Assembly (NCBI GenBank): GCA_031368215.1
Contig: JANLRD010000155.1
Coordinates: forward strand, 1-64,000
Direction: 5' to 3'
Source: JANLQX01 sp031368215
GTDB taxonomy: Bacteria > Actinomycetota > Acidimicrobiia > Acidimicrobiales > JANYDT01
Length of the DNA stretch: 64,000 nt
Part shown: positions 33,806-42,488 of the stretch, one piece after another
Numbering within the stretch: position 1 is the stretch's first letter
Layout of the letters: every line of letters begins with the position of its first letter
Position numbers and translations under genes: made by a program
Notes under the pieces: model-generated
The model's input: only the letters and a program-made list of their open reading frames with translations
Databases searched by the model: none
What the model was told of the DNA's origin: nothing

Positions 33806-35020
33806 ATGACCCGCACAGCCGCCGAACGACCTGTCGTCGATCTGCTCGATCCGGCGCTCTACCAGCGAGACCCGCACGACCTATGGACGTGGATGCGCGC
33901 CAACGAGCCGGTGTATCGCGATGAGCGCAACGGCCTGTGGGGGATCACCCGCCACAGCGATGCGGTGTTCGTTGAACGGCGGGCCGAGCGCTTCCCGAGC
34001 ATGCATTCGTATCGGGCGGTGTCGGCGCCGACGGAGATGAACATGATCGCCCAGGATGATCCTGGCCACAAACGACAGCGCATGCTGGTGCAGAGGTTCT
34101 TCGCCCCCGGCGTGCTCGCCCGCCGCGAGGATGAGCTCCGCACAACGGTCCGCAGCCTGCTCGATGCGGTGTTCGGGAAACCGGGTGAGCGCCGCGGCGA
34201 ACGGGTCACGTTCGAGGTCATCGACGCATTCGCCGGACGGCTCCCCGCGCTGCTCACCTGTCGGCTGATGGGCTACCCCGACGAGCAGTGGCCGGTTCTC
34301 AAGGGGTGGAGCGAGCAGCTCATGCGCACCGACATGCGCGAACGGTCGGGCACGATCTTCATGGACTTCGTCATGGCCAACCTGAGCCTGCGGGCGAGCG
34401 TGAAAGAAATGGTCGCAGCCAAGCGGGCCACCCCAGGAGACGATCTCCTCACCGTGTGGGCGCACGCCGAACTCGGCGGGGAGCCGATGCCGTTCGACAG
34501 CATCTTCCACGAAGCCGGGCTCTTCGTCTCCGGGGGTTCGGAGACCACGCGGACGACGATCTCCCATGGCCTGCGGACCTTCGTCGATCATCCCGACCAG
34601 TGGGAGCGACTGCAGGGAAACCCCGGTCTCGTCGACAGCGCCGTCGAGGAAGTCATCCGCTGGGTCACACCCCTGAACAACTTCTTCCGCCGATGCGTCG
34701 AGCCGACCGAGCTCAGCGGACAGCTCATCGGGCGCGGCGATCGGGTCATCCTCCTGTACCCGTCGGCGAACCGCGACGAAGCGGTGTTCGCCGACCCGTT
34801 CCGGTTCGACATCACGCGTTCGCCGAATCCGCACATCTCGTTCGGCAACGGACCGCACACCTGCATCGGGGCGCCGCTCGCCCGCCTCACCCTCCGGGCC
34901 CTCTTCTCCGAGCTCGCCGATCGGTGCACCGACCTCACCGTCGCCACCGAACCCGATGTCGAGGCGAACATGTTCGCTCGCGCCGTCCGACGCTTCGACC
35001 TGACGGCGACCGTTCGCTGA
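33806..35020 (+). CDS. Cytochrome P450
   Basis: 404 residues, soluble bacterial type. I-helix oxygen-binding motif GGSETTRTTI, K-helix ExxR in EEVIRW, and heme-thiolate loop FGNGPHTCIGAPLAR with Cys353. The N-terminus (LLDPALYQRDPHDLWTWMR) is like CYP107/CYP125-type bacterial enzymes. It inserts one oxygen atom into a substrate using electrons from a ferredoxin; no ferredoxin or reductase gene is next to it. The start agrees with a -10 element eight bases upstream. Confidence 0.95.
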   Translation: MTRTAAERPVVDLLDPALYQRDPHDLWTWMRANEPVYRDERNGLWGITRHSDAVFVERRAERFPSMHSYRAVSAPTEMNMIAQDDPGHKRQRMLVQRFFAPGVLARREDELRTTVRSLLDAVFGKPGERRGERVTFEVIDAFAGRLPALLTCRLMGYPDEQWPVLKGWSEQLMRTDMRERSGTIFMDFVMANLSLRASVKEMVAAKRATPGDDLLTVWAHAELGGEPMPFDSIFHEAGLFVSGGSETTRTTISHGLRTFVDHPDQWERLQGNPGLVDSAVEEVIRWVTPLNNFFRRCVEPTELSGQLIGRGDRVILLYPSANRDEAVFADPFRFDITRSPNPHISFGNGPHTCIGAPLARLTLRALFSELADRCTDLTVATEPDVEANMFARAVRRFDLTATVR

Positions 35021-35037
35021 CCATTTCGTGCGCGAGT

Positions 35038-35781
35038 GTGTACTCCGTGCAGCAATGGCGAGTCACGACGTGGAACCTGCAGGGAAGCCACGGCGTCGAC
35101 CGCCGCTTCGTCGTCGAGCACATTGCACGCGAGGTTCCGGATGTCTTCGTCATCCAGGAAATCAGGCGGCGCCAGGCCCGATTGTTGGCGGACGATCTCG
35201 CCATGCGGTGCGTGTGGGCCCGCAAGCACACACCGCTCCCCGGACGGTCGGAGGGCCTGGCGATCCTCAGTTCTCATGAGATCGAGTCGTGGCAGAGCAC
35301 AGTGCTCACGGCGGCTCCGCCGTGGAGCTGGCGGCGCCGCATACTCCTACGCGCACATATTGTTCGCGGAACCGACCGTCTCGATATCCTCAACGTCCAC
35401 CTCTCGCCCCACGATGCGGACGAGCGGCGGGCACGCGAGTTCGCTCGTATCAACGCGGAGCTCCCCGGTAGAGCGGACCTCCCGCGGATCGACCTGATCG
35501 TGGGCGACTTCAACGACGACCCGTCGGTCGCCGCCGCCGCGTTCGACCCGTCGTTCGGGGCACACGACATCGGGGCCGAAGGGCCGGCCACGTGTTGGTC
35601 CCCCGGGGTCCGGACCGGCCGCCCTCCGACGTACCGCGTCGACGGCGCGATCGGTGTGGGTCGGATCGTCGGCGTGCGGGCGTCGACACCGTTGACCGAC
35701 CTCGACCGGTGGGCCGAGGTCTCCGATCACCTCCCGGTGACCGTGGAGGCGCGTCGGGACCTGTCGGCCGTTCCGACGTGA
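35038..35781 (+). CDS. Endonuclease/exonuclease/phosphatase (EEP) family protein
   Basis: 247 residues from GTG at 35038 (another GTG at 35047 is possible). EEP motifs in order: TTWNLQG, VIQEIRR, ILNVHLSPH, LIVGDFNDDP and VSDHLPV, which give the Mg2+ site and catalytic Asp/His. It cuts phosphodiester or phosphate-ester bonds; nucleic acid, inositide or sphingolipid substrates cannot be told apart here. No signal peptide. The stop overlaps the next gene start (GTGA), so it is coupled to the flavoprotein. Confidence 0.85.
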   Translation: MYSVQQWRVTTWNLQGSHGVDRRFVVEHIAREVPDVFVIQEIRRRQARLLADDLAMRCVWARKHTPLPGRSEGLAILSSHEIESWQSTVLTAAPPWSWRRRILLRAHIVRGTDRLDILNVHLSPHDADERRAREFARINAELPGRADLPRIDLIVGDFNDDPSVAAAAFDPSFGAHDIGAEGPATCWSPGVRTGRPPTYRVDGAIGVGRIVGVRASTPLTDLDRWAEVSDHLPVTVEARRDLSAVPT

Positions 35782-37064
35782 GCCCGGTTCCATCGAGCGG
35801 CGCTGCCAGGATCGGCGAGGTGTCGGGATCAGCCGTCGACGTGACGATCATCGGCGCAGGACCAGCCGGGTTGATGGCCGCCGAACACGCCGCAGCAGCC
35901 GGCGCATCGGTGCTGCTCATCGAGGCCGGACGCATTCCCGGACGCAAGCTGCTCGTGGCCGGACGCAGCGGGCTCAACCTGACCAACACCGAGCCTCCCG
36001 AGCCGTTCCTCCGCCGCTACGGCACGTCGGCTGAGCACTTGCGGCCGATCCTCGACGCATTCTCGGTGGACGACCTGCGGGCGTGGGCCTCGTCGCTCGG
36101 CCAGCCGACCATCGTGGGAACCAGCCGACGGGTGTTTCCCGAGGCCTGGCGAGCGGCCCAGCTCCTGCGGGCCTGGCTCACCCGGCTGCGATCGGCCGGA
36201 GTCGAGCTTCGCACCGAGACGTCGTGGGAGGGCATCGATGACGACGGACGCGCGGTGGTGCGTCACGCCGGCCGAGTGGAGCACACTGCGAGCCGGGCAA
36301 CGGTGCTGGCCTGCGGCGGCGCGAGTTGGCCCCGGACCGGGTCGACCGGGTCGTGGGCGGAGGTCCTCGCCCGCAGCGGAGTGCGGTCACTCCCCTTCCG
36401 GCCGGCCAACGCCGGGCTCACCGTGGCGTGGAGCGAGCACGTCCGTCGCTTCCTCGGGGAGCCGCTCAAGGACGTGACGCTCACGGTCACGTCGGACAAG
36501 TCCGGGAGGAGATCCGTGCGGGGTGACCTCGTCGTGGTCGGCAGCGGCCTGCAGGGCACTCCGGCCTACTCGGTGTCGAGCCTCGTGGCCGAGGCGATCG
36601 GCCACAATGACCGGGTGGAGTTGACGGTCGACCTGCGGCCGGACCTCGACGTCGAGACGATTGCGGAACGCATCGCCCGGCGCCGAAGCGGCGAGTCCAC
36701 GGCGAATGTCCTGCGGAGGGCGCTGAAGTTGACCCCGGTGGCGATCGCTCTCGTCAACGAGGTCGGACGCGCTCCGTCGCTCGGCCTCGACCTCGCCCGC
36801 CACCTCAAAGCAGTTCCCCTCCGGGTCACCGGAACGGAGGGGCTCGATCGGGCCATTTCGAGTGCGGGGGGCCTCCCCTGGGACGCCCTCGACGACCATC
36901 TGCAGATCCGGTCGCTGCCTTCGGTGTTCGCCGCCGGCGAGATGATCGCATGGGACGCCCCGACCGGCGGCTATCTCCTGCACGCATGTCTGGCCACCGG
37001 CGCGTGGGCCGGCCGCCACGCCGCTGCGTCCGCGTGCGCCCCGAAGGGGCAGACGCAACCGTAG
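35778..37064 (+). CDS. NAD(P)/FAD-dependent flavoprotein (YhiN/HI0933 family)
   Basis: 428 residues. Dinucleotide-binding motif IIGAGPAGLMAAEHAA, then the family marker GRKLLVAGRSGLNLTN. Later motifs are ACGGASWPRTGSTG and the C-terminal FAD motif GEMIAWDAPTGGYLLHACLATG. YhiN-like proteins occur widely but their reaction is unknown. GTG at 35778 overlaps the EEP stop; a second GTG at 35820 would start nearer to the conserved domain. Confidence 0.9.
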   Translation: MSPVPSSGAARIGEVSGSAVDVTIIGAGPAGLMAAEHAAAAGASVLLIEAGRIPGRKLLVAGRSGLNLTNTEPPEPFLRRYGTSAEHLRPILDAFSVDDLRAWASSLGQPTIVGTSRRVFPEAWRAAQLLRAWLTRLRSAGVELRTETSWEGIDDDGRAVVRHAGRVEHTASRATVLACGGASWPRTGSTGSWAEVLARSGVRSLPFRPANAGLTVAWSEHVRRFLGEPLKDVTLTVTSDKSGRRSVRGDLVVVGSGLQGTPAYSVSSLVAEAIGHNDRVELTVDLRPDLDVETIAERIARRRSGESTANVLRRALKLTPVAIALVNEVGRAPSLGLDLARHLKAVPLRVTGTEGLDRAISSAGGLPWDALDDHLQIRSLPSVFAAGEMIAWDAPTGGYLLHACLATGAWAGRHAAASACAPKGQTQP

Positions 37065-37089
37065 GACCGCCGCAGATCGCCTGCCCCCT

Positions 37090-37165
37090 GCCGCACATCG
37101 AGCATTTCGCGCCCGAATAGGGCCGAAAAGAGTTGATGTGCGGCGGAGCGACGTTGATGTGCGGC
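37090..37165. repeat. Structured intergenic palindrome R1 with duplicated right arm
   Basis: Left arm GCCGCACATC (37090-37099) pairs with GATGTGCGGC (37135-37144), and the right arm recurs at 37156-37165. Inside is a nested hairpin, TTTCG-C-GCCC / GGGC-CGAAA. The space lies between two convergent genes (stops at 37064 and 37233) and may also act as a bidirectional terminator. Confidence 0.7.
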
Positions 37166-37232
37166 GGACCGGGTGAGCAGGTTTCACCACGCCGCGGCGG
37201 CCGCACTCCTTCGTCGAACTCGGTCGGAAGAG

Positions 37233-38414
37233 CTACTGGACGGCGCGGTTGGCGCGCAGTTCGGCGATCGCGTCGTCGGACCGGCCGATCGACCGCAGGA
37301 TCTCGTCGGTGTCCGCGCCGGCAAGGGGGGCCGGCCTCACGTGCGAGTCCGCAGGTGTCTCCGAGAAGCGGACGGGTGACGCGATTCGACGGTACGGACC
37401 GGCGACGGGGTGCTCGTCGTCGATGAGGACGCCACGGTGCAGGCTCGGGTCGGTCACGATGTCGTCCAGGCCGTGGACCACTGCGAAGGGGATGTCGGAG
37501 GCCTCGCAGAGTTCCGCCCATTCGACGGTGCTGCGCGTGGCGAGGATCGCTCCGAGGATCGCGTAGAGCGCGTCGGCGTTGGTGATCCGTCGCGCCGGAG
37601 AGGAGAACCGTTCGTCGGCTTCGAGGTCGCTCCGATCAGCGAACCGGCAGATCGTTCTCCAATGTGCGTTCGAATACGGGAGCACGACGATCCAGCCGTC
37701 GGTGGTGGGGTGCGCGCGACGATTCCTGGTGAGGATGCGGGGGTACCCGGCCGCACCGCCGGGAACGGCAGCCGCGGCAAGGTGCTCGACGAGGACAAAG
37801 CTGAGTGTGGTGTCGAACATCGGGACTTCAACGCACTGGCCGAGACCGGTGGCGTGCCGGGCCACCACGGCGGCCAACACGGCGTTGCAGATCATTAGTC
37901 CACATACCTTATCGGCGACCAGGGTCGGCATGAGCGCAGGCTGACCCGTGACGCGCTCCTGGAGGAATGCCGCTCCGGAGGAGGCCTGGATCACGTCGTC
38001 ATAGGCGGGACGGTCCGCCCAGCCGCTCTCCTTCGACCATCCCTGGGCATGGCAGAAGATCAGTCGGGGAGTATCAGCGCGCAGATCTTCGTACGTAAGC
38101 CCGAGTCGCTGCAGCGGACCCGGACGGAGGTTGGTCACGACAACGTCGGCGCTGTGGACGAGGTCTTTGGCCACCTGCAACCCGTCGGTCGATTTCAGGT
38201 CGACGACGATCGAGCGCTTGTTGCGGAGGAGATTGAGGGCCACGCCGGACAGACCGGGCACCGGTCCGGGGCCCATGTAGCGAGAAGTGTCCGGAACCCG
38301 GTCCTCGACCTTGATGACCTCGGCGCCCCAGTCGCCCAGCAACTGCGTGGCGTAGGGACCCATCACGACGGTGGAGAAGTCGATGACGCGGATTCCGTCG
38401 AGGGGCCCAGGCAC
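37233..38414 (-). CDS. CoA-transferase family III (CaiB/BaiF)
   Basis: 393 residues from GTG at 38414, which opens PGPLDGIRVIDFSTVVMGP as family members do and has a -10 box eight bases away. Other motifs: LLGDWGAEVIKVE, LNLLRNKRSIVVDLKS, and the catalytic Asp region of GWADRPAYDDVIQASSG (Asp of the YD pair). These enzymes move CoA between carboxylic acids, for example in carnitine, oxalate or bile acid metabolism. Substrate unknown. Longer starts up to 38561 run into the divergent acyltransferase gene. Confidence 0.9.
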   Translation of the reverse strand: MPGPLDGIRVIDFSTVVMGPYATQLLGDWGAEVIKVEDRVPDTSRYMGPGPVPGLSGVALNLLRNKRSIVVDLKSTDGLQVAKDLVHSADVVVTNLRPGPLQRLGLTYEDLRADTPRLIFCHAQGWSKESGWADRPAYDDVIQASSGAAFLQERVTGQPALMPTLVADKVCGLMICNAVLAAVVARHATGLGQCVEVPMFDTTLSFVLVEHLAAAAVPGGAAGYPRILTRNRRAHPTTDGWIVVLPYSNAHWRTICRFADRSDLEADERFSSPARRITNADALYAILGAILATRSTVEWAELCEASDIPFAVVHGLDDIVTDPSLHRGVLIDDEHPVAGPYRRIASPVRFSETPADSHVRPAPLAGADTDEILRSIGRSDDAIAELRANRAVQ

Positions 38415-38422
38415 GACGAGGG

Positions 38423-38428
38423 AGTGTA
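38423..38428 (-). promoter_or_regulatory. -10 element of the CaiB-type gene (leaderless)
   Basis: TACACT on the minus strand ends 8 nt before GTG at 38414. Confidence 0.5.
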
Positions 38429-38460
38429 GGACGGGTAGGTTCAGATGACGTGAGACGACG

Positions 38461-39192
38461 GTGGTGGGCGAGATGATCCGTGGCGGCCCAAACCAGCCAA
38501 CTTCACGCGTCAGGCGTCGGGTGGCCCCGAACGGTGAGGTGTTCCCCACCACGTACCGCATCGGGGCTGCGCTCTCCCGACATGTCGGACGGATGTTCTT
38601 CCGCGTCCGCTACGAGGGCATCGAGAACGTGCCGGCCACCGGGGGCGGCATCCTCGCCCCCAACCACGTGAGCTTCCTCGACCCGATGCTCATTGCCTGC
38701 CGAGTCGAACGGCCGATGGTGTTCATTGCCCATGAGCTCTTCTTCGCCAAGCGCTTCCTCGGCACGTGGCTGCGTCAGGCCGGAGGATTTCCGGTCGCGA
38801 GCGGCGGGGAGAGCGCCGGGGCGATCCGGGAGGTACTTCGCGAGCTGAAGGCCGGACGGCTCCTCGGCATGTTCCCGGAGGGAACGCGTTCCTGGGACGG
38901 CGATCTGCTCCCGGCGATGGCCGGGGTCGGGTTGCTGGTCGCGGCAACGGATGTGCCGGTGATCCCGGTGTACGTCGACGGCGCATACGAGGCATGGCCT
39001 CGCCACCGCAGGTTCCCCCTACCGCGCCAGATCACGATCCGCTTCGGAGAGCCGGTTCGACTCGACGCCATACGGCTCCAGATGACTGCCGACCGCAAGA
39101 ACCGTCGTGCCCATCAGCAGGCGATCGCCGACGCGGTCATGGATGCCATCGCCGCGCTCGCCCCGAAGGGCAAGCCGATCACTGGTAGTTGA
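38461..39192 (+). CDS. 1-acyl-sn-glycerol-3-phosphate acyltransferase (PlsC-like)
   Basis: 243 residues. Acyltransferase motif I NHVSFLD (His69, Asp74), motif III FPEGTRS (138-144) and motif IV VPVIPVYVDG. It adds an acyl chain to lysophosphatidate or a related acceptor at the membrane. Start uncertain: GTG at 38461 or 38464, or ATG at 38473. It is divergent from the CaiB gene and its 3' end overlaps the convergent exported-protein gene by 14 nt. Confidence 0.92.
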   Translation: MVGEMIRGGPNQPTSRVRRRVAPNGEVFPTTYRIGAALSRHVGRMFFRVRYEGIENVPATGGGILAPNHVSFLDPMLIACRVERPMVFIAHELFFAKRFLGTWLRQAGGFPVASGGESAGAIREVLRELKAGRLLGMFPEGTRSWDGDLLPAMAGVGLLVAATDVPVIPVYVDGAYEAWPRHRRFPLPRQITIRFGEPVRLDAIRLQMTADRKNRRAHQQAIADAVMDAIAALAPKGKPITGS

Positions 39193-40201
39193 TGAACACC
39201 GGCACCGGCAGCAGCGGCAGCACGTCGGCCGGCTGCAGCATTGGCTTGTCGTTCTTGTAGAAGAGCTTGAAACCGGTGAGCGTCGTCGGCATGGATGCCT
39301 GAGCGATGAGATAGGTGACCATCTTGCTCGGGGGCGGACCGAAACCGTCGGCGTTCACGAGCAGACGTATCTCGGGTCTCGGCACGATCGTGGCCGGATC
39401 CTGCACCATGAAGTCACGGAAACGATGCACGATCACGAGCTTGGGCGGAAGGTTCTTGGTGCGGACGATGTCAGCGACATAGTCGATGCCGAACTGGATG
39501 TGCGCGGCAGACATCCGGCCGATCTTCTTCCCCGGGATCACGCCCGGGTCCATGTCCCACTCCGGGTCGAGGGCAAGCTGTACGTCGGGCTCGTTCAGCC
39601 ACTTGCGCAGAAACGGGAGTTCGTCGGGCACGGTGCTCCAGCCGACCTGCACGTCGAGGATCAACAAGCACCCCGCTTCCCGGGCCCAGCCGAGCACTTC
39701 GTCGATCTTGGCTTCGGGAAGACGGGCACGGTGAAGGTTCCCCTTGCCGGGGGAGGCCTGGGCGACGATGGCGATGAGCTCGAGCGCGCACTTCGTGGGC
39801 GTCGACGGGTCCGCCGTCTGCCAAACCTGGGTCTTGAGCTTCAACGCAGGCACCATCTGCTCTTTCGGCGTCTGGCCGAGCACGCCCATCTTCTTCGACA
39901 GCGGGGTGCCGTAGAACGCAATGATCCGACACCCTGCGCCACCCGGTGCAACGCCCGGCACGGGGCCGCAAACCGGTGCCAGCGACGGGTCGTTGACGAA
40001 CTGCTGGGCCAACGGGATCGTCGTGGTCGTCGGGGCCAGCGTCGACGACGACGATGTGCTCACCGCGTCGGTGGCGGCGACCTGTTCGGTGCCCACGCGC
40101 GCAACGGTCGGGTCGGCGTCGCCCAGCGCGACGACGCCGAGGGCCGTGACGCCGGCGAGCGCGCCGATCATGGCCAGCCGATGGACGAAGGGCATGGTCA
40201 A
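39179..40201 (-). CDS. Predicted exported protein, possibly TIM-barrel-like
   Basis: 340 residues. An N-terminal signal or anchor (about 7-27), then a Ser/Thr-rich linker (SSSSTLAPTTTT) to ~65 and a globular domain. Segments such as RIIAFYGTPLSKKMGVLG, LILDVQVGWSTVPDEL, VQLALDPEWDMDPG and KLVIVHRF alternate strands and acidic residues like a glycosidase-type barrel, and a conserved group of actinobacterial hypothetical proteins has this look. No catalytic assignment. Located outside the membrane. Follows purU on the same strand with the order exported protein downstream of nothing else obvious. Confidence 0.7.
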   Translation of the reverse strand: MTMPFVHRLAMIGALAGVTALGVVALGDADPTVARVGTEQVAATDAVSTSSSSTLAPTTTTIPLAQQFVNDPSLAPVCGPVPGVAPGGAGCRIIAFYGTPLSKKMGVLGQTPKEQMVPALKLKTQVWQTADPSTPTKCALELIAIVAQASPGKGNLHRARLPEAKIDEVLGWAREAGCLLILDVQVGWSTVPDELPFLRKWLNEPDVQLALDPEWDMDPGVIPGKKIGRMSAAHIQFGIDYVADIVRTKNLPPKLVIVHRFRDFMVQDPATIVPRPEIRLLVNADGFGPPPSKMVTYLIAQASMPTTLTGFKLFYKNDKPMLQPADVLPLLPVPVFINYQ

Positions 40202-40256
40202 AACCGGAACGCCAAAGGCGGAACGATCCGGCGTCGGACCGGATCTCCGGATCCCA

Positions 40257-41099
40257 TCAGTGGAACACGACGGTCTTGTTCCCGACCGCGAAGATCCGGT
40301 TCTCCGCCCACAGCTTCACCGCGCGGGCGAGCACGACCCGTTCGACGTCCTGACCCAGGCGGGTGAGGCCCTCGGCGCCATGGGCGTGGGTGACCCGAAC
40401 GACCTCCTGCTCGATGATCGGGCCCTCGTCGAGGTCGCCGGTGACGAAGTGTGCGGTGGCGCCGACGAGCTTCACGCCGCGGGCGTAGGCCTGGTGGTAG
40501 GGCCGGGCACCCTTGAACCCGGGAAGGAACGAGTGGTGGATGTTGATCGCTCGTCCACGGAGCCGCTCACACAGATCGTTCGAGAGCACCTGCATGTAGC
40601 GGGCGAGGACGACGAGGGAGATGTCGTGCTGCTCGATCAGGTCGAGCAGCGCCGATTCCTGATGGGCCTTGGTGTCCGGGGAAACCGGAAGGTGAACGAA
40701 CTCGATCCCGTGGGCCTTGGCGAGGGGCTCACAGTCGGTGTGGTTCGACACGATCACCGGGATCCCCACCGGAAGGTCGTCGGTTCGCCACCGGTACAGC
40801 AGGTCGACGAGGCAGTGATCGAACTTCGACACCATGATCATCACGCGGGGCCGAACATCGGCGTTGCGCAGCACAATCTGGGCACCGAAGCCGACGAGAC
40901 GCTGGTCGAGACGTGCCCGAGCAGCGTCGGCGATGCCGCCGTCGGCTTCGAACACCGTCCGGAGGCAGAAGATGCCGGAGTCGACGTCTTCGAACTGAGC
41001 GTTCTCGACGATGTTGCCGCCGACGTCGAGCAGCGCTCCGGAGACGGCATGCACGATGCCTTTTCGGTCCGGGCACTGAACGGTGAGCACGTACTGCAT
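40257..41099 (-). CDS. purU: Formyltetrahydrofolate deformylase
   Basis: 280 residues. N-terminal ACT domain (about 3-80: VLTVQCPDRKGIVHAVSGALL) and C-terminal formyl-hydrolase domain with NHTDCEPLA, INIHHSFLPGFKGARPYHQAY and ATAHFVTGDLDEGPIIEQ. The Asn/His/Asp triad of the hydrolase fold is present. It releases formate and THF from 10-formyl-THF, balancing one-carbon units and feeding PurT. The ATG at 41099 matches the normal N-terminus (MQYVLTVQCPDRKG). Divergent from the flavin monooxygenase gene over 58 bp. Confidence 0.96.
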   Translation of the reverse strand: MQYVLTVQCPDRKGIVHAVSGALLDVGGNIVENAQFEDVDSGIFCLRTVFEADGGIADAARARLDQRLVGFGAQIVLRNADVRPRVMIMVSKFDHCLVDLLYRWRTDDLPVGIPVIVSNHTDCEPLAKAHGIEFVHLPVSPDTKAHQESALLDLIEQHDISLVVLARYMQVLSNDLCERLRGRAINIHHSFLPGFKGARPYHQAYARGVKLVGATAHFVTGDLDEGPIIEQEVVRVTHAHGAEGLTRLGQDVERVVLARAVKLWAENRIFAVGNKTVVFH

Positions 41100-41145
41100 G
41101 CCCCAAGTCTCGCCGATCGACGGGTTGTACCTGTTCCGGTTGCGG

Positions 41146-41151
41146 TAGAAC
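41146..41151 (+). promoter_or_regulatory. -10 element of the flavin monooxygenase gene (leaderless)
   Basis: TAGAAC ends 6 nt before the ATG at 41158. Confidence 0.45.
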
Positions 41152-41157
41152 GAACGA

Positions 41158-42426
41158 ATGGGTCGGCGCAACGAGATGCTCGTGGTCGGCGGCGGGATCG
41201 GCGGACTGGTGACGGCGCTGAGCCTCCATGCCGTCGGCGAACCGGTACGGGTCTTCGAATCCGCCCTCGACATCCGGGCCCTCGGGGTCGGAATCAACCT
41301 CCTGCCGCACGCGGTGCGCGAGCTCGACGCACTCGGGCTGCTGGAGGTCCTCGGGGCACAGGCGGTCGCGCCCACCACATTGTCGTACTTCTCCAAGCAA
41401 GGCTCGCTGATCTGGAGCGAACCCCGGGGCGTGGCCGCCGGCTACGCGTGGCCGCAGCTCTCGATCCATCGCGGCGCGCTGCAGACCGCACTGCTCGACG
41501 CCGTGGTCGAACGGATCGGCGCGGATCGCGTCCACACGGGACACCACCTGGTCCGGGTCGAACAGGACGGCGAAGGTGTCGGGGCGACGTTCGAGGACAG
41601 ACGCACCGCCGGGACCGTCCGGGTGACCGGGCGTGCGCTGATCGGCGCCGACGGCATCCACTCGGTGGTACGGCGATCGCTCGTGGTCGACGAAGGCCCT
41701 CCGAAATGGAACGGCGCCCTGCTGTGGCGCGGCACCGTTGACCACCCCCCGCTGTTCGACGGTCGGACCATGGTCTGGGCCGGTCACCCCAAGCAGAAGT
41801 TCATCGGTTATCCGATCCTCGATCTCGCTGACGGCAATCAACGCTGCAACTTCATCGCCGAGCTCCGAACGAGCGGCACGACGCTGGCCGAACGCGAGGA
41901 CTGGAATCGGCCGGGCGTGCTCGACGACTATCTGCCGGCGTTCGCGGGGTGGACGTTCGCGTGGCTCGACGTTGCCGCGTTCATCCGCTCTGCGCCGGGG
42001 ACGTTCGTGTTCCCCATGGTGGATCGCGACCCGCTCGCGCGCTGGAGCGAGGGCCGGGTCACGCTGCTCGGCGACGCCGCCCACCCGATGTACCCGATCG
42101 GATCGAACGGCGCGTCGCAGGCCATCCTCGACGCCCGCGTGCTGAGCGCCTGCGTCCGGGACCACGCCGACGCGGTCGAAGCATTCGAGCGCTACGAAGC
42201 CGTTCGACGGCCGACCACGTCGGCGATCGTCGTTGCCAACCGTGGACTCGGACCGGAACTCCCGATGCAACTCGTCGAAGAGCGGGCGCCGAACGGATTT
42301 TCCGACATCGCCGACGTCATCTCGCCCGACGAGATCGCGTCGGTCACCGAGGGGTACCGGCGGACCGCAGGGTTCGCACTCGCCGCTCTCGCCGATCCGA
42401 CCTCGCTGGGGGACCGTCGCTACTGA
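41158..42426 (+). CDS. FAD-dependent monooxygenase (PHBH-like, class A)
   Basis: 422 residues. GGGIGG (Rossmann, 11-16), the DG motif GADGIHSVVRRSL, and the GD motif LLGDAAHPMYPIGSNGASQAI. These place it among single-component aromatic hydroxylases that use NAD(P)H and FAD. Similar proteins (salicylate or 6-hydroxynicotinate hydroxylases) differ in substrate and I cannot choose. The organism also breaks down phenylacetate, so an aromatic substrate is plausible. Complete, with usual length. Confidence 0.92.
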   Translation: MGRRNEMLVVGGGIGGLVTALSLHAVGEPVRVFESALDIRALGVGINLLPHAVRELDALGLLEVLGAQAVAPTTLSYFSKQGSLIWSEPRGVAAGYAWPQLSIHRGALQTALLDAVVERIGADRVHTGHHLVRVEQDGEGVGATFEDRRTAGTVRVTGRALIGADGIHSVVRRSLVVDEGPPKWNGALLWRGTVDHPPLFDGRTMVWAGHPKQKFIGYPILDLADGNQRCNFIAELRTSGTTLAEREDWNRPGVLDDYLPAFAGWTFAWLDVAAFIRSAPGTFVFPMVDRDPLARWSEGRVTLLGDAAHPMYPIGSNGASQAILDARVLSACVRDHADAVEAFERYEAVRRPTTSAIVVANRGLGPELPMQLVEERAPNGFSDIADVISPDEIASVTEGYRRTAGFALAALADPTSLGDRRY

Positions 42427-42488
42427 CCCACGTTCCCGGTGAGCAAGAGGCCCTATCGGCGCGACTGCTCGGGTGGGAGACTGTCGCG

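Noticed and set aside
41949..42488. 180-codon N-terminal extension of the PAS-GGDEF protein
   Set aside because: It lies wholly in the flavin monooxygenase coding region and is Arg-rich without motif.
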